DNA of 64,000 bases from Himantopus leucocephalus (lineage: Eukaryota > Chordata > Aves > Charadriiformes > Recurvirostridae). This document shows, in pieces, positions 62,554 to 64,000 of the stretch (its first letter is position 1; each line of letters starts with the position of its first letter). Location: contig RSEF01000002.1 in assembly GCA_003993805.1 (NCBI GenBank), forward strand, positions 67,431,153 to 67,495,152, read 5' to 3'. The notes under the pieces are model-generated. The model searched no databases. It had not been told where the DNA came from and saw nothing but the letters and a program-made list of their open reading frames with translations. The position numbers and the translations under genes were made by a program.

Positions 62554-62882
62554 GAAGCAGATTTCCTATCTTACCACCCTTGAAATTCACATACTGGTAA
62601 ATTATGAATATACAAGAATGAAATGTGTAAAACACAAGTAATTTAATTGTGCTGCATAAATTCAAATGGGGAGCAGGTTTCAAATGTAAGTTCAACTTTT
62701 CTACTTTTTGAGTAGATTGAATTCAGCTGGAAAATGGATACTGAGTTTTTTTGGTTTTCACCTGCATGTGTGATTTCAGACATTTAATTTTCTAGTTACA
62801 GTACTTGGTTACTCCCCATACCTACAGATATGTGCCAGAGCTACTGACACTTCTTTACTTGTTTGTAATTTTTGTTGACTCT
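62554..62882. other. Unique non-coding DNA
   Basis: Short unique stretch between the duplicated segment and the LTR. Nothing is recognised. Confidence 0.5.
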
Positions 62883-63529
62883 TGTCCTGGTTTGAGCGAC
62901 ACAGGGCTAATATCTCTTCTAATGCTTAGGAAAACTGCACTTTTAGAAGACTCTAGTGTCTGAACTGTGAAAATATTTACTTTATAGCCAGCTATGGTAT
63001 GTGGGTTTCAAGGTCTCAGTGTTTTTGAGTTCGCCAGGTGCAGGGATGAGGAGGAGCGAGACCCGGGCACTTGACCCAAGCTGGCCAACAGGATTATTTC
63101 ATACCGTGAATGTCACATTCAATATAAATTAGAAACTTTGCTGCGAAGTTCGCTTTCTCCCTTAATGGCTGCCATCCTGAGATCTTCTTGCCCTGGTGCT
63201 GGACCCCTGAGGCCTTCCCTTCCTTCAGAAGCCATAGTGCTCAGAGTGTCTGACATTTGCTGTCCACTGCTGGGAGTGCATGGCTTCCTGCTGATGTAAT
63301 TGGCTGAGTAAAATCCTTGTATATTTTATATTGGTATCAGGATCAACACTGGTTCTTTAGTATTATTAATGTTAATTATTTAGTCTTATCCTGTTAAATC
63401 TATTTGTATTTCAGCCCTCCTGTTTCCTTGTTTTTCCCCGATTTCCCTTCCTGGGTGGGGAAGGGTCATTGGGTGAGAGAATAATTGTCTGAATGACAAT
63501 AAATTGTTGTGGGTTTCTCAAACCATAAT
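62883..63529 (+). mobile_element. Solo LTR of an endogenous retrovirus (ERVL-like)
   Basis: The element starts TGTCCTGGTTTGAG, an LTR end common in bird genomes, and closes with CTCAAACCA. Together these give 9-bp inverted ends (62888-62896 and 63517-63525). A TATA-like stretch lies at about 63319-63331 and a polyadenylation signal AATAAA at 63498-63503, in the order expected for a plus-oriented U3-R-U5. Flanks ACTCT/GCTCT match at 4 of 5 bases, fitting a 5-bp target duplication with one change. No gag, pol or env sequence is next to it, so it is a solo LTR left by recombination. The family name is inference. Confidence 0.75.
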
Positions 63530-64000
63530 GCTCTAAAATGGTTATAAATTCAATATTTTACTTTTATAAACCCTTCTTTTGCTGAAATAAATGGCAACAT
63601 TCTTTCAACTCCTTGGTAAACATTCTTTGTCTCTGCTTCTCCTCTCTTTAGACTGCACCTAGGAGATGGACAGTTACTGTATAACCTCTGGTTTGAAGCA
63701 GTTATTGAAAGTGTGGAAGACATGCAATGAAGAGGGGGAAGATCATCTAAAACAAAAGGAAGCAAAAATAAGGTCACAATTATGAGTAAATCTTTTGCAA
63801 GAATTCTTTTTCAAAGTGAGAAAGTTCAGTCTGCCTGGTTCATACCTGTTTTTGCCATTCACAGAACAAAATATATAGGTACTTCCCATCTGTATGAATT
63901 TGAATATGGTTTAAAAATAACAAAACCAAAGCCCAACAAATATAAAGTTGGCAAAAACGGTCATACCATTACTGGGATTTGCCAAATAAGCTACTTAATA
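63530..64000. other. Unique non-coding DNA
   Basis: No gene or repeat is recognised from the LTR to the window end. Confidence 0.5.

Noticed and set aside
1..64000. CRISPR arrays, operons, phage or toxin-antitoxin type systems
   Set aside because: No regularly spaced repeats with unique spacers and no compact gene arrays are present; the sequence is vertebrate non-coding DNA.

Overview
The window looks like non-coding nuclear DNA from a bird. The main support is a set of CR1 LINE fragments, the dominant avian interspersed repeat. Two of them converge on an assembly gap near 58 kb, one lies at 11.3-11.75 kb, and one internally deleted copy lies at about 13.0-14.2 kb. There is also a solo LTR of endogenous-retrovirus type with the TGTCCTGGTTTGAG-like end common in bird genomes. 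Very old MIR/L2-like and L3/CR1-like relics occur as well. Base composition is AT-leaning, with low CpG in most places. No bacterial-style gene organisation is present: open frames are short, scattered over all six frames, and stop at chance-like intervals.

I find no protein-coding exon that I can assign to a known gene, and no tRNA, rRNA or snRNA gene. The window is best read as intergenic or large-intron sequence. Four or five plus-strand segments have splice-like borders and an open frame (10737-10909, 23187-23260, 36156-36428, 37653-37760, 49394-49507). They are listed as weak exon candidates only.

Layout: 1-11 kb is unique DNA with a G-quadruplex motif (2.57 kb) and a CpG-containing block with a CTCF-like site (4.72 kb). 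11.1-14.25 kb is repeat-rich (MIR-like, CR1 minus, palindromic microsatellite, CR1 plus). 14.25-20.5 kb is unique DNA with one MIR-like relic. 20494-21493 is a 1000-N gap. 21.5-40 kb is unique DNA with three sites where a local segment is duplicated or triplicated around single Ns. 40-45 kb holds a 10-N gap and a long AT-rich block that resembles conserved non-coding regulatory DNA. 45.6-46.6 kb is a purine-skewed block of unknown origin. 49.9 kb has an L3/CR1-like relic. 57.36-58.4 kb holds the two convergent CR1 copies around a 100-N gap. 61-62.6 kb holds another relic and two more single-N duplications. 62.88-63.53 kb is the solo LTR.

The most reliable unusual signal concerns the assembly. 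Five places have near-identical copies of about 100-160 bp joined by a single N, differing by a few substitutions or small indels. This is what two unmerged alleles look like after faulty gap closure. I found no convincing new biological system in this window.
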